Below are positions 36,460-44,817 of a stretch of DNA of 47,206 bases, piece after piece. Position 1 is the first letter of the stretch. Each line of letters opens with the position of its first letter. Location: contig JADJXQ010000013.1 in assembly GCA_016710335.1 (NCBI GenBank), forward strand, positions 1-47,206. Direction: 5' to 3'. Position numbers and translations under genes: made by a program. Source of the stretch: Rhodospirillales bacterium. Its GTDB lineage: Bacteria; Pseudomonadota; Alphaproteobacteria; Rhodospirillales; Defluviicoccaceae. Below the pieces are notes generated by a model. It was given only the letters and a program-made list of their open reading frames with translations, did no database searches and was not told where the DNA came from.

Positions 36460-39030
36460 ATGACGTCGCCGCTGCAAATGGCCCGCACCGCCTGGGCGCG
36501 CCTGCGACAGCGGCCGGACAGCGAGCACGAGCAGGCGATCGTCCGAGTGGCGATCGTCAGCATTCTGACGGCATACGTCGTGTGGCACGCCACGGGCCAC
36601 GCATCATCATCGAATTTCGGCGTGCTGGTCTATGTGGGGACCGCCTATGCGGCGTTCTCCTGCCTTTATCTGTTCGCCATCCTCTATGCACCCGCGCCGT
36701 CGCCGGCACGCCGGCTGAGCGCGATGGTGACCGACTTCGCCGTCCTGTCCTGCCTCCTGCACCTTGGCGGCGAGGTGGCGGCGCCGTTCTTCCCCGTCTA
36801 TCTTTGGGTCGCCCTCGGCTATGGGTTCCGCTTCGGACTGCGCGACTTGGCGAAGGCCGTGGCGACGGCGGTCATCGGCTTCTCGCTTGTCATCCTGACC
36901 ACGGCCTATTGGCAGGAACAGATGCCGCTCGCCATCGGCCTGCTCGCGTCGCTGGTCGTTCTGCCGGCGTACGCCGCGACCCTGATCAAGTCGCTGACCG
37001 TCGCGAGAGCCCATGCGGAAAGCGCCAACAAGGCCAAGAGCCGCTTTCTTGCGACGGTCAGCCACGACTTGCGGACGCCGCTCAACGCCATCATCGGCAT
37101 CAGCGACCTGATCAGCGTCACGCCGCTGGATCGCGATCAGCGCGACATGGTCAATACGATCAAGACTTCGGGCGGAGCGCTGCTGTCGCTCATCGACGAC
37201 ATCCTCGATCTATCCCGGATCGAAGCCGGCCGCGCCATCGTCCGAACCGAAGCGTTCGACCTGCATCAGGAAATCGCCGACCTCCTGACCATGCTTCGCC
37301 CTCTGGCGCACCGGAAGGGGCTGCGGCTCGGCGCCGACATCTCGCCCCAACTGCCTCCGTTGCTACTGGGCGACGTGCGGCATCTACGCCAAATTCTCGC
37401 GAACCTGACCGCCAATGCCGTCAAGTTCACCGAACACGGCGACGTGCTGGTCGGCGTGCATCCGGCAGCGGCGCCGAGCAGGCAGGACATCGTTGTTCGG
37501 TTCGACGTCACCGATACGGGGGTCGGCTTGTCGGAGGATGAGCGAAAGCTTGTATTCGCTCCGTTCGTGCAAGGGCTCGATACTGATAGCGGGCGGCCGG
37601 ACGGCGCCGGGCTCGGGCTCGCCATTGCCAAGAACCTCACCGAGCTTTTGAACGGCACCATCGCCGTTCGCAGCGAGCCGGGACATGGCAGCACCTTTTC
37701 GGTCGAGCTGCCATTTTTCGTGGACCAGTCTCGCGACCTCAGATCCATGACCGGTCGACTCCGCGTCGAGTTGATCTCCCACAACGCTCAGGCTTCAGCC
37801 GCGCTGCGCGACGGTTTGATCGAGGCGGGTATCGAAGTGACCAGCAGCGGTCTGACTGTGCCGCCTCCGGCCCTGCAGGAGGACGATGATGCGATGGTGA
37901 TGGTCGTCGACTGCCGCGGCGATGACGCACCGTTTCTCGCGGCGCCGTCCCGATCATCGAGCGGCGGCCGGCAGGAGCAGCCGATCGTTCGCGTCGTGGA
38001 CGAAGGACCGCCTCCCCCGCCCGATCCGGACTATCTCGTCACGGTGCAGGCGCCTTTCGACGGTACTGTCCTGTTTAAAGCGGTTCGCGCAGCGCACATT
38101 CGCGGTTCTGCGGGAACGCACCGTACGAGCGAAGACGAGAGCGGCAGCGAGCCACGAGGAGCATGCCGGGACTTGCGGATCCTTGTCGCCGAAGACAACC
38201 CGATCAACCGCAAGATCACCGCGCGCATCCTTCAACATGGCGGACATCAGGTCGACGTCGTGGCCAGTGGCGAAGAAGCGCTCGATCGTCTCGATCAGGA
38301 CGACGGCGTCTTCGACATGATGATCGTGGACGTAAACATGCCGGGAATGAGCGGCATCGACGTCATCAAGCTGCGTCGTATGGGCGAGGCCGGTGGCGGC
38401 GAGCATCTGCCGATCATCGTGCTCAGCGCTGACGCGACGCCCGAGACTGCCCAAGCGTGTGAAGAGGCCGGCGCCGACGTCTTCATGACGAAGCCGGTGG
38501 AAGCCCGGCACCTGCTCGCGGCGGTGGAGACAACGTGCCGGCGGCCGGAGACGGAACCCGAACCGGCGTCAGTGGCGGTAACTCCCATCGCCAGGCATCC
38601 CCGTTTTCGCGGCGAGCATGTCTCGCCCATCGACACTTCGAGACTGGCCAACCTCAAGTCCATCGGCGGCGACGATGCCTTCGTGGTCGACACCTTACAG
38701 GAGTACCTGCGGGACGCCCGGGTGTTGATCGACGAGATTGCCAGCGCCGCTTCGGCAGCCGATTTGACGGCTTTCCGGGAGGGCATTCACGCCTTGCGCG
38801 GCACCTCCGGCAATGTCGGGGCGCAGGCTCTGCGCCATGCCTGCGAAATCCAAAAAGACCTCAGCCGCAGCGACTTGCAACGCCATGGCGCAGACTACGT
38901 GCACGTAATCGAACGCGAGTTGGAGCGGTTCGCGGAAGAGTTGGCACGACAGCCGCTTGGGCTCGCCGACAGCAAGCGGGGCGGAACCGACCCCCCCGGC
39001 AATCCCGCCTCGACCACCTCCGGTCCCTGA
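36460..39030 (+). CDS. RpfC-like hybrid sensor histidine kinase with REC and HPt
   Basis: 856 residues. The N-terminal membrane domain has about five helices in residues 25-180 and opens with EHEQAIVRVAIVSILTAY, as in RpfC sensors of diffusible signal factor. HisKA is FLATVSHDLRTPLNAIIG (His near 202). HATPase motifs are NLTANAVKFTEHG, DTGVGL and GAGLGLAIAKNL. A degenerate middle segment (about 430-560) precedes a receiver, ILVAEDNPINRKIT with phospho-Asp near 623 (MIVDVNMPGM), and a C-terminal HPt with IHALRGTSGNVGAQAL (His near 776). A full phosphorelay lies in one protein. No rpfF synthase or rpfG partner is adjacent, so the ligand is unknown. Confidence 0.87.
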   Translation: MTSPLQMARTAWARLRQRPDSEHEQAIVRVAIVSILTAYVVWHATGHASSSNFGVLVYVGTAYAAFSCLYLFAILYAPAPSPARRLSAMVTDFAVLSCLLHLGGEVAAPFFPVYLWVALGYGFRFGLRDLAKAVATAVIGFSLVILTTAYWQEQMPLAIGLLASLVVLPAYAATLIKSLTVARAHAESANKAKSRFLATVSHDLRTPLNAIIGISDLISVTPLDRDQRDMVNTIKTSGGALLSLIDDILDLSRIEAGRAIVRTEAFDLHQEIADLLTMLRPLAHRKGLRLGADISPQLPPLLLGDVRHLRQILANLTANAVKFTEHGDVLVGVHPAAAPSRQDIVVRFDVTDTGVGLSEDERKLVFAPFVQGLDTDSGRPDGAGLGLAIAKNLTELLNGTIAVRSEPGHGSTFSVELPFFVDQSRDLRSMTGRLRVELISHNAQASAALRDGLIEAGIEVTSSGLTVPPPALQEDDDAMVMVVDCRGDDAPFLAAPSRSSSGGRQEQPIVRVVDEGPPPPPDPDYLVTVQAPFDGTVLFKAVRAAHIRGSAGTHRTSEDESGSEPRGACRDLRILVAEDNPINRKITARILQHGGHQVDVVASGEEALDRLDQDDGVFDMMIVDVNMPGMSGIDVIKLRRMGEAGGGEHLPIIVLSADATPETAQACEEAGADVFMTKPVEARHLLAAVETTCRRPETEPEPASVAVTPIARHPRFRGEHVSPIDTSRLANLKSIGGDDAFVVDTLQEYLRDARVLIDEIASAASAADLTAFREGIHALRGTSGNVGAQALRHACEIQKDLSRSDLQRHGADYVHVIERELERFAEELARQPLGLADSKRGGTDPPGNPASTTSGP

Positions 39031-39052
39031 ACGGCAGTGCCGGCGCGGCCGC

Positions 39053-40552
39053 TCACAGGTACGGCGAGAGCAGCCACGCCGCCCCGTCGCGGAGCTTGAC
39101 GGGCAGGCTTCGCGTCTCGACGGCCTTGTGGGTGACTTCCCGCCCTGCGCTCCGTTTCGCTTCGATCAAGGCGTCGAGGCTGGGCGCCAGATGCGGATCA
39201 TAGCATTCGACGTTGAGCTCGAAGTTCAGGCGAAGGCTACGCTCGTCCCAGTTGGCGGAGCCGATCAGACACCAGATGCCGTCCACGGTCATGATCTTAC
39301 AGTGGTCGAACGGAGGCGGCGTCTCCCAAACGCGGCAGCCTTGGGCGAGCAAGAGGCCGAGCTTCGCCTTGGACGCCCACTGAACGAGCCGCAGGTTGTT
39401 CTTCTGCGGAAGAAATATCTCTACCGCGACGCCGCGCATGGCCGCCATTACCAGCGATGTCATCAGCATGCTGTCCGGCAGGAAATATGGGGTGACGATG
39501 CTCACCTGCCGGCGGGCGTGGGACAGCGCCGCCATGATGGTCCAGCGGATGCGTTCGACATCCTCGTCGGGTCCGGACGCAATCGCCCGCGCCGCCCCAT
39601 TGCCGGCGGGCGACAGGATTGGAAACCAGTCGGTGCCGGCGAGGACTTCGTTGGTGGTGAAAGCCCAGTCGTCTGCGAAGACTTCGGCGAGTTGTCGGAC
39701 AACCGGGCCTTCGAGCCGAAAGTGGACGTCGTTTATCTGGTGACCGCCTCCCTGGCTTCTCAGGTAGAGCGACCGAATGTTCATTCCGCCGGTAAACCCG
39801 ATGCGCCCGTCGACGACGAGGATCTTGCGGTGGTTGCGGAGGTTGGCATAGGGGAGCTGCAGTGGAAGGAACGACGGCAGGAACTCCCGCACCGGGATGC
39901 CGAGCCGCCGCAGAGTCGGCGTGATCGGCGGATAGGAATAGCGCGCGCCGACGCCGTCGATGAGCACCCGCACCTGGACGCCGCGGCCGACCGCCGCGGC
40001 AAGAGCGTCACAGAACATTCGCCCGCCGCGGTCGTTGTCGAATATGTAGGACGCGAGCGCGAGGCTGCGCCGGGCGCCGTTGATGGCGGCCACCATCTCG
40101 GCATAGGCCGTCTCTCCGTCCCACAATGGAGTGATCGCGTTGCCCTCGGTCAACGATGACGGCGAAACGGCGTCGACCAGGGAGATCACCGGAGCAAGAT
40201 GCTGTCCGGCTCCGGCGACAACGTCCGCAACCGGACGCACGATGGGTTGGCCTTCGCTCCGCGGCGGCCCGCCGCCGCGCGGCAACGGGTGGGCGCGCTG
40301 CGGCCGCAGTTCGATGGCGCGTCTGCGGATGCGATTGATGCCGAGGATGCCGTAGAGGAGCGGCCCCACGAGGGGGACCAGACACGCCAGCCCGACCCAG
40401 CCGATGGCGGCCCGAACGTCCGTCTTGTGCAGGATGGCGTGAGCTGCGGCGATTCCGCTGGTGCTGATGACGAGGACCGCCAAGCCCAACAGCGACAAGG
40501 TGCTTAACAGCTTGGTGGCTGGATCCACGGCAGGCCCGCTTGCATCGTGCAC
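39053..40552 (-). CDS. cls: Cardiolipin synthase (phospholipase D family)
   Basis: 499 residues. Two N-terminal membrane helices (LLSTLSLLGLAVLVISTSGIA; IGWVGLACLVPLVGPLLYGI) are followed by two HKD catalytic motifs: HRKILVVDGRIGFTGGMNI near residue 240 and HCKIMTVDGIWCLIGSANWDERS near 416. This is the bacterial ClsA layout, joining two phosphatidylglycerols into cardiolipin at the inner membrane. It is convergent with the RpfC-like gene, 22 bases apart. The 217-base gap on its 5' side to 40770 holds no gene I can support. Confidence 0.92.
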   Translation of the reverse strand: MHDASGPAVDPATKLLSTLSLLGLAVLVISTSGIAAAHAILHKTDVRAAIGWVGLACLVPLVGPLLYGILGINRIRRRAIELRPQRAHPLPRGGGPPRSEGQPIVRPVADVVAGAGQHLAPVISLVDAVSPSSLTEGNAITPLWDGETAYAEMVAAINGARRSLALASYIFDNDRGGRMFCDALAAAVGRGVQVRVLIDGVGARYSYPPITPTLRRLGIPVREFLPSFLPLQLPYANLRNHRKILVVDGRIGFTGGMNIRSLYLRSQGGGHQINDVHFRLEGPVVRQLAEVFADDWAFTTNEVLAGTDWFPILSPAGNGAARAIASGPDEDVERIRWTIMAALSHARRQVSIVTPYFLPDSMLMTSLVMAAMRGVAVEIFLPQKNNLRLVQWASKAKLGLLLAQGCRVWETPPPFDHCKIMTVDGIWCLIGSANWDERSLRLNFELNVECYDPHLAPSLDALIEAKRSAGREVTHKAVETRSLPVKLRDGAAWLLSPYL

Positions 40553-40769
40553 GTCCGACGATAGAAGCGCGTTTTCGGGATGCGTGGCAAGGTTCCCCCG
40601 ATGTCCGCCGGCGCTCGTTCGGCGCTGTTGAGAGCCGTCCTCTACTGTATTGATTTAGATGAAAACCTGTCCGAGCAATTGATTTCCATCCACCGCACAT
40701 TCCATTAATGTGGACGCTGCCGGTCGCCGATGAGGTCATGCGCCGGCGTACTCTCGAGGTCAGGCACCA

Positions 40770-41078
40770 ATGAGGCCAGGAATGAGACGCGCGTACATCT
40801 ATCGGCCAAGCAAGACGGCGATGCAGTCGGGCCGCGCCAAAACGGACCACTGGGTGCTGGAATTCGAGCGGGACGGATCGATTTTCGTGGAGCCCCTGAT
40901 GGGCTGGATCGGCTCGGCGGACACGCGAAACCAGGTTCGGCTCGAGTTCGGCAGCCGCGACGCCGCCATCGCCTTTGCGGAACGACGCGGCCTTGCTTAC
41001 GAAATCCGCGAGCCGCACCGTCGGCGCATTCGCCCCAAGAGCTACGCCGACAACTTCGCCTATGACCGCGTTGAGTGA
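40770..41078 (+). CDS. NDUFS4-like ETC complex I subunit
   Basis: 102 residues matching the 18-kDa accessory subunit of respiratory NADH dehydrogenase (PF04800 type): YIYRPSKTAMQSGRAKTDHWVLEFE, EPLMGWIGSADTRNQVRLEF, AIAFAERRGLAYEI, RIRPKSYADNFAYDR. Alphaproteobacteria carry this stand-alone gene away from the nuo operon, consistent with mitochondrial ancestry. The first ATG is kept; an inner ATG at 40782 is possible. It is peripheral to the matrix arm of complex I. Confidence 0.9.
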   Translation: MRPGMRRAYIYRPSKTAMQSGRAKTDHWVLEFERDGSIFVEPLMGWIGSADTRNQVRLEFGSRDAAIAFAERRGLAYEIREPHRRRIRPKSYADNFAYDRVE

Positions 41079-41117
41079 CCAGCCGTCCCACCGCTGCACA
41101 CGACCGCCGCATCAGGT

Positions 41118-41194
41118 GCGCCCGTAGCTCAACCGGACAGAGCACGAGACTTCTAATCTCGGGGTTGCAGGTTCGAGTCCTGCCGGGCGCGCCA
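41118..41194 (+). tRNA. tRNA-Arg (TCT), possible phage attachment site
   Basis: Acceptor GCGCCCG pairs with CGGGCGC; anticodon loop CTTCTAA gives TCT; T-arm GCAGG TTCGAGT CCTGC; discriminator G with encoded CCA (41192-41194). Phage genes begin about 105 bases downstream, so the tRNA 3' end may be an attB/attL. No second copy of its 3' end is in the window to prove this. Confidence 0.95.
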
Positions 41195-41299
41195 ATAAAA
41201 TCAGGAACTTAGAGGCAGACAAAGGCGGCGGCGGCGAAGCGAAAGCGCTTCAGGGTAGCAATCGGGGTAACAAGGCGCAGAGCGTGAGGACGCAGAGCT

Positions 41300-41707
41300 T
41301 CAAGGATCATCGAACGGGTTCACGCCGCGTCTCGGGTTGTGCGGGTTGCGACCCATACGGTACGCCCAGCATGGGCAGTCGATGACCGGACATCGCCGGA
41401 TAGCCCGCGGGCCATCGGCGCACGGCACGCAATACCGATCTCGAAGCATCTTCAGCGACACCCCACGCGGATCGTCGGAACGGTCGCAGCAGGAGTTCAT
41501 TCTGGACACAACGGCGGCGGCGGACGCACGCGGATGCCCCGACATTGATAACAGCGCCGCGGATAGCTCAGACAGAGGGTTTTTCCCGCGACGGACGCCA
41601 TTCTCGGTGATGGTGAGTTCGTCAACCCAGTCGGCATTCTCGGGCCGGTAGCCGTCTGGCGTCATCGTTCCGCGACCCGCGACGGCGCGAACCGCATCGA
41701 CGCTCAT
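41300..41707 (-). CDS. Phage cysteine-cluster protein
   Basis: 135 residues, last gene of the leftward phage operon. The C-terminal part has YCVPCADGPRAIRRCPVIDC then PCWAYRMGRNPHNPRRG, a pattern (CxxC...CPxxDCPxWxYRxGxNP) seen in small prophage proteins of alphaproteobacteria; probably a zinc site. The N-terminal part contains a short TPDGYRPENADWVDELTI segment. Starts on the ATGA shared with the nuclease-like gene. Function unknown, possibly nucleic-acid binding. Confidence 0.65.
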   Translation of the reverse strand: MSVDAVRAVAGRGTMTPDGYRPENADWVDELTITENGVRRGKNPLSELSAALLSMSGHPRASAAAVVSRMNSCCDRSDDPRGVSLKMLRDRYCVPCADGPRAIRRCPVIDCPCWAYRMGRNPHNPRRGVNPFDDP

Positions 41708-42024
41708 CGGTGCGTGCCACCCATCGCATCAAGCCAGTCGTCCAGCGCCATCACCACCAGCGCCGGCTTCCGGTCCGCGCGGAGAACCACGACCGGCGTC
41801 TCGAAGTCAGCCGCACCATCCCCGGCCTGAGCCAGCCAGTCATAGAGGCCGGCAACCCGCGCTCGGCGCTTCGCCTCGATAGACCATCCGCGGACATGGA
41901 TATCGGCGCCGCCGTCGCGGGATTGATCGAGACACCTGCACACCGGCTCGCCGAAGTGCTCCGACAACAGCCGGCATACCTCGCGCTCGAACGCCGCGCC
42001 CTTGTTGCGCTCGCGGGCGCTCAT
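41704..42024 (-). CDS. Phage PDDEXK-type nuclease / resolvase-like protein
   Basis: 106 residues from the ATG at 42024 (MSARERNKGAAFEREVCRLL). A glutamate in the first helix (FERE), D in GGADIHVRG and the ExK of WSIEAKRR give the E-D-ExK arrangement of small Holliday-junction or VRR-like PDDEXK nucleases carried by phages. It overlaps genes on both sides by ATGA. Likely a DNA structure-specific nuclease (inference). Confidence 0.62.
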   Translation of the reverse strand: MSARERNKGAAFEREVCRLLSEHFGEPVCRCLDQSRDGGADIHVRGWSIEAKRRARVAGLYDWLAQAGDGAADFETPVVVLRADRKPALVVMALDDWLDAMGGTHR

Positions 42025-42224
42025 GCTCCCGTCCCCGTCACCGCATCGTGCACGTTCGACCATACATCCTCGACGGCAAGCGCCGCGTCGTCGATGCTCA
42101 TGCCGGCCATCGGTCGCAGGTTCTCGCGGTTTATCCACCGCAGCACCGCGTCATGAAAGCGCGTCTCGCAGCCGTCGGAGCAGTAGCGGCCGTTCCTGCC
42201 CGCCATCGGCTGTCGGCAGGTCAT
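42021..42224 (-). CDS. Small phage zinc-finger-like protein
   Basis: 67 residues starting MTCRQPMAGRNGRYCSDGCE. Cysteines are arranged as a possible zinc ribbon (C3, then YCSDGC), followed by FHDAVLRWINRENLRP and an acidic helix. It shares ATGA with the GNAT-like gene before it and with the nuclease-like gene after it. No function known; a DNA-binding or nuclease cofactor role would be speculative. Confidence 0.55.
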   Translation of the reverse strand: MTCRQPMAGRNGRYCSDGCETRFHDAVLRWINRENLRPMAGMSIDDAALAVEDVWSNVHDAVTGTGA

Positions 42225-42802
42225 GCACGTTCGAGACACGCCATCCCTCCGGCAGGAATAAGGCTCTTCAGCCGCTCCAGATACCGCACTTGCTGGACGA
42301 TCCGGTAGAAGCAGCCCTCGGCAACCTGCGCATCGCTCAGCGATGAACGACGGCGGCGAAGCATGATCGGCCCGCGATCCGGCAACTCGACGCCGCTCTC
42401 GGTCATGCCCATGGCCTTGGTGAACAGGTACTGCTCCTCGGTCGTCGGATTGCCGCCCAGGGCTTCCAGCCCGAGTTCGTCGGCGATGCCGAACAACGCG
42501 GCCGTCACCGCCGCTCCGACACCCTGCCGGCGCAGGCCATCGGGCACGTACAACGAGCCGTAGGCGAAGCCTGCAGCACCCGGCAGCAGACCCGTATAGC
42601 CGCGAACCTCGCCATCGTGCAGCACCGCGAACGTCGCGTCGGGTGCCTGTGCCTCCATGGCCGCAAGACCGAGGCGACACGGCCAGTCACCTCGTCCGCG
42701 GGACGACGAAGCCGGCAGATCGCGCGGGCGGACTAGCTCGATCCCCGGCGCATCGACCAGCGGCGCGGTGGTAATCACCAGGTCGTACACATCAGCCTCC
42801 AT
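42221..42802 (-). CDS. GNAT-fold acetyltransferase-like phage protein
   Basis: About 193 residues. FAVLHDGEVRGYTGLLPGAAGFAYGSLYVPDGLRRQGVGAAVTAALFGIADELGLEAL has the GNAT beta4-alpha3 signature, with the acetyl-CoA loop RRQGVG, and QYLFTKAMGMTESG fits the C-terminal strand. ATG at 42802 overlaps the previous gene by 11 bases; GTG at 42790, preceded by GGAGG, fits the short-overlap chain better. Such acetyltransferases occur in tailed-phage structural regions with unknown targets. Confidence 0.65.
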   Translation of the reverse strand: MEADVYDLVITTAPLVDAPGIELVRPRDLPASSSRGRGDWPCRLGLAAMEAQAPDATFAVLHDGEVRGYTGLLPGAAGFAYGSLYVPDGLRRQGVGAAVTAALFGIADELGLEALGGNPTTEEQYLFTKAMGMTESGVELPDRGPIMLRRRRSSLSDAQVAEGCFYRIVQQVRYLERLKSLIPAGGMACLERA

Positions 42803-43124
42803 ACCGTCGGCTGTAAATCGCGCCATACTGGCCAAGGCCGGACATGACGCCGGGGCGGCCTTGCTCGGCAGGCTTCGCCTCCTCCACCTTCGGGCGGATC
42901 AGGTCCATGACCGGCGACGGCATCGGCATCGGAGCCCGTGGCGCAACAGACGTTACCCGTACCGCAACCGCGGGCGGGACAACCGGAGACGGCATCAGCG
43001 GCTTGTTGATCGCAGGCGGACGCTGTGCGCCGGTGAGAACCGCCGGCAACGTCGAAGGCATATCGGACACGCCGCGCGGCGCCTTCGACGGAAGCACGGC
43101 GTTGAACCCGCTCAGAAGCGCCAT
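42792..43124 (-). CDS. Hypothetical proline-rich phage protein
   Basis: 110 residues, low complexity, with many prolines (residues 23-80: SDMPSTLPAV, INKPLMPSPVVPPAV, RAPMPMPSPVMDL) and a C-terminal GQYGAIYSRRYGG. No family recognised. Its start shares one base with the previous stop (TGATG), so it belongs to the operon. Probably disordered, perhaps a linker or scaffold-type protein. Confidence 0.5.
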   Translation of the reverse strand: MALLSGFNAVLPSKAPRGVSDMPSTLPAVLTGAQRPPAINKPLMPSPVVPPAVAVRVTSVAPRAPMPMPSPVMDLIRPKVEEAKPAEQGRPGVMSGLGQYGAIYSRRYGG

Positions 43125-43381
43125 CAGTCGCGCTCGGGCAGGTTCGAGCCCGCCCTGTAAAGAGCCTCCGCCGCCCGGACGCTGCGCACTTCATAAACGC
43201 CCGGTCGATCAGGGACCGCGACCAGCGAGCCGTCCTCAAGGAAGCGCTCGGCCGCACGTGGGCGCCGCTTGATCGCGCTGGAGGCCACCTTCATCTTGGC
43301 CTCGTAGTCGGCACCCCATGCCCGCCGCAACTCGGCATCGGCATCCGCCGCGGTCCTCGCGCTATCCTTGTACCTGAGCAT
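43124..43381 (-). CDS. Small hypothetical phage protein
   Basis: 85 residues from ATG 43381 (MLRYKDSARTAADADAELRRAWG). The segment AELRRAWGADYEAKMKVAS resembles short phage proteins with an LRxEWG-type helix. The second half (FLEDGSLVAVPDRPGVYEVRS) looks like a small beta unit. One-base stop/start overlaps on both sides. Function unknown. Confidence 0.55.
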   Translation of the reverse strand: MLRYKDSARTAADADAELRRAWGADYEAKMKVASSAIKRRPRAAERFLEDGSLVAVPDRPGVYEVRSVRAAEALYRAGSNLPERD

Positions 43382-44031
43382 CACGCGGCCTCCAGCGGTT
43401 CATTGTCGCCGGTCGGCATCGGGATGCGCAGCTTGCTGGCTTCGGCAGGCCGCAGTTCGTGCGCCTCCTTCGTCCTGTCGGAGCCTGGACGGCCAAGCAC
43501 CTCGTCGGTGACGGCCAAGCCCCAGAGATGAACCCGGAGCGCCTGCAACACGGGATGGCGGTAATAGCGGTCATACCCGCCGAGCAGATCCCGCGGCGTT
43601 GCGTTCTCGCCCTCGGAGCGCCGCAGCCCCTGCACCTGTTGCCAGATGCCGCGGATGGCCTGCACGTCGTCGGCCAGTTCCGCGACCGTCGCCCACACAT
43701 CGCCGATCTTGTCGTTATACTCGGCGACGAGCCCGGCGATCGCCGTGTTCTTGCCCTCGATCCGCGCCTGACGCTCGGCCAGTTCCTGCACGCGACGCTC
43801 GGCTTCCAGGCGCTTCAACGCCAGGCGCAAGCCGTAGGTGCGGCCCGAAAGCTGATCCAGCCGCTTGCGGAGTTCTTCGTAGTGCTCAGCGGCACCGTCC
43901 ACGTCGAGCCCCATATCGGCGGCGGTGGCGTCGCGGAGCGCCTCGGCTTCCTTGCGCTCGGCCTCAATCTCGGCAAGCTGCCGGCTCAGGTCGGCAATCC
44001 GCTCGCCGATGGTCAGTTCGGTGGTGTTCAT
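43381..44031 (-). CDS. Coiled-coil phage protein
   Basis: 216 residues. Residues 1-110 are heptad-rich (LSRQLAEIEAERKEAEALRD, LRLALKRLEAERRVQELAERQARIE), a clear coiled coil. The C-terminal part has LLGGYDRYYRHPVLQALRVHLWGLAVTDEVLGRPG. It shares ATGA with the preceding 258-residue gene. No family recognised. Confidence 0.6.
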   Translation of the reverse strand: MNTTELTIGERIADLSRQLAEIEAERKEAEALRDATAADMGLDVDGAAEHYEELRKRLDQLSGRTYGLRLALKRLEAERRVQELAERQARIEGKNTAIAGLVAEYNDKIGDVWATVAELADDVQAIRGIWQQVQGLRRSEGENATPRDLLGGYDRYYRHPVLQALRVHLWGLAVTDEVLGRPGSDRTKEAHELRPAEASKLRIPMPTGDNEPLEAA

Positions 44032-44804
44032 CGTTTCGTGCTCCGGGTCTTGCGCGGTTGAGGCGCGGGTTCAGGTTCGGTCGTCGGTTCGTCGTCTGCC
44101 GGTTCGTCCGATATCGACCAGCCGGCAAGCACGGCCTCGGCAATCTCGCGGGCAACGCCCTTGATCGGGGTCTTGCCGTAGACAGCGCGGCGATCGAGTT
44201 CATAGGCCACGACCTTTGCCACGGCGGCGCGCCGCTCGGGGTCGAGGGTCGGCGCCGCTTCGGCCACGATGGCGGCCACGGCCTCGGCGCTCACGGCCGC
44301 AGGAGGGCGCGGGATCTCGTTGCCGGCAGGGTCGAACCGGCTCCACAACGCGGCATGAACGCTGGCGGCGAGGACATGGTCGGCGCGCCACAGGTTGACG
44401 ACCAGCGCCGCCGCGGGGTCGAGCGCCTCAAGCTCGGCGATGCTGCGCGCCAACTCGTCGCACCAGGCGATGCGCGACAGCGCGGACGGAGCGCGGAAGG
44501 CAAAGCCTTGATGCGCGCCGCGGATGTTGCCGGCCACCTGCGCCATGACGTGCGGCAGGAAGAACGGCACCGCGTGAGCGTTGATCTCGGTCCCTACCTC
44601 GCGGACAGCTTCGAGGTAGGTTGCGGCCCATTCCGGCACGGTCGAGTTATCTGACACGAGCCGGTCGGCCACGGTGCGGTGGAGCGCGGCATACGCGAAC
44701 CTGGCCCGCTGCGGCAGGCGTTCGTGGATCGCAGCCAGCGCCGCGTCGCCGGTGATCGGCGGCGGTGGTGGTGCCGGTTCGGCGGCGGTAAGGTCAGTAA
44801 GCAT
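44028..44804 (-). CDS. Hypothetical phage protein following terminase
   Basis: 258 residues from ATG 44804, 13 bases after the terminase stop, with GAGGGA as ribosome site. A proline-rich N-terminal segment is followed by an alanine-rich helical body (EINAHAVPFFLPHVMAQVAGNIRG; ELEALDPAAALVVNLWRADHVLAASVHAALW) and a charged C-terminal tail ending in RSTKR. This slot normally holds a portal gene, but length and composition do not fit a portal (usually over 400 residues). Family unknown. Confidence 0.6.
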   Translation of the reverse strand: MLTDLTAAEPAPPPPPITGDAALAAIHERLPQRARFAYAALHRTVADRLVSDNSTVPEWAATYLEAVREVGTEINAHAVPFFLPHVMAQVAGNIRGAHQGFAFRAPSALSRIAWCDELARSIAELEALDPAAALVVNLWRADHVLAASVHAALWSRFDPAGNEIPRPPAAVSAEAVAAIVAEAAPTLDPERRAAVAKVVAYELDRRAVYGKTPIKGVAREIAEAVLAGWSISDEPADDEPTTEPEPAPQPRKTRSTKR

Positions 44805-44817
44805 GGGGGTCCCTCTC

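Noticed and set aside
41195..41299. Gap between tRNA-Arg and the phage operon, checked for an att repeat or integrase remnant
   Set aside because: Contains only a 6-base-stem hairpin and no repeat of the tRNA 3' end within the window.
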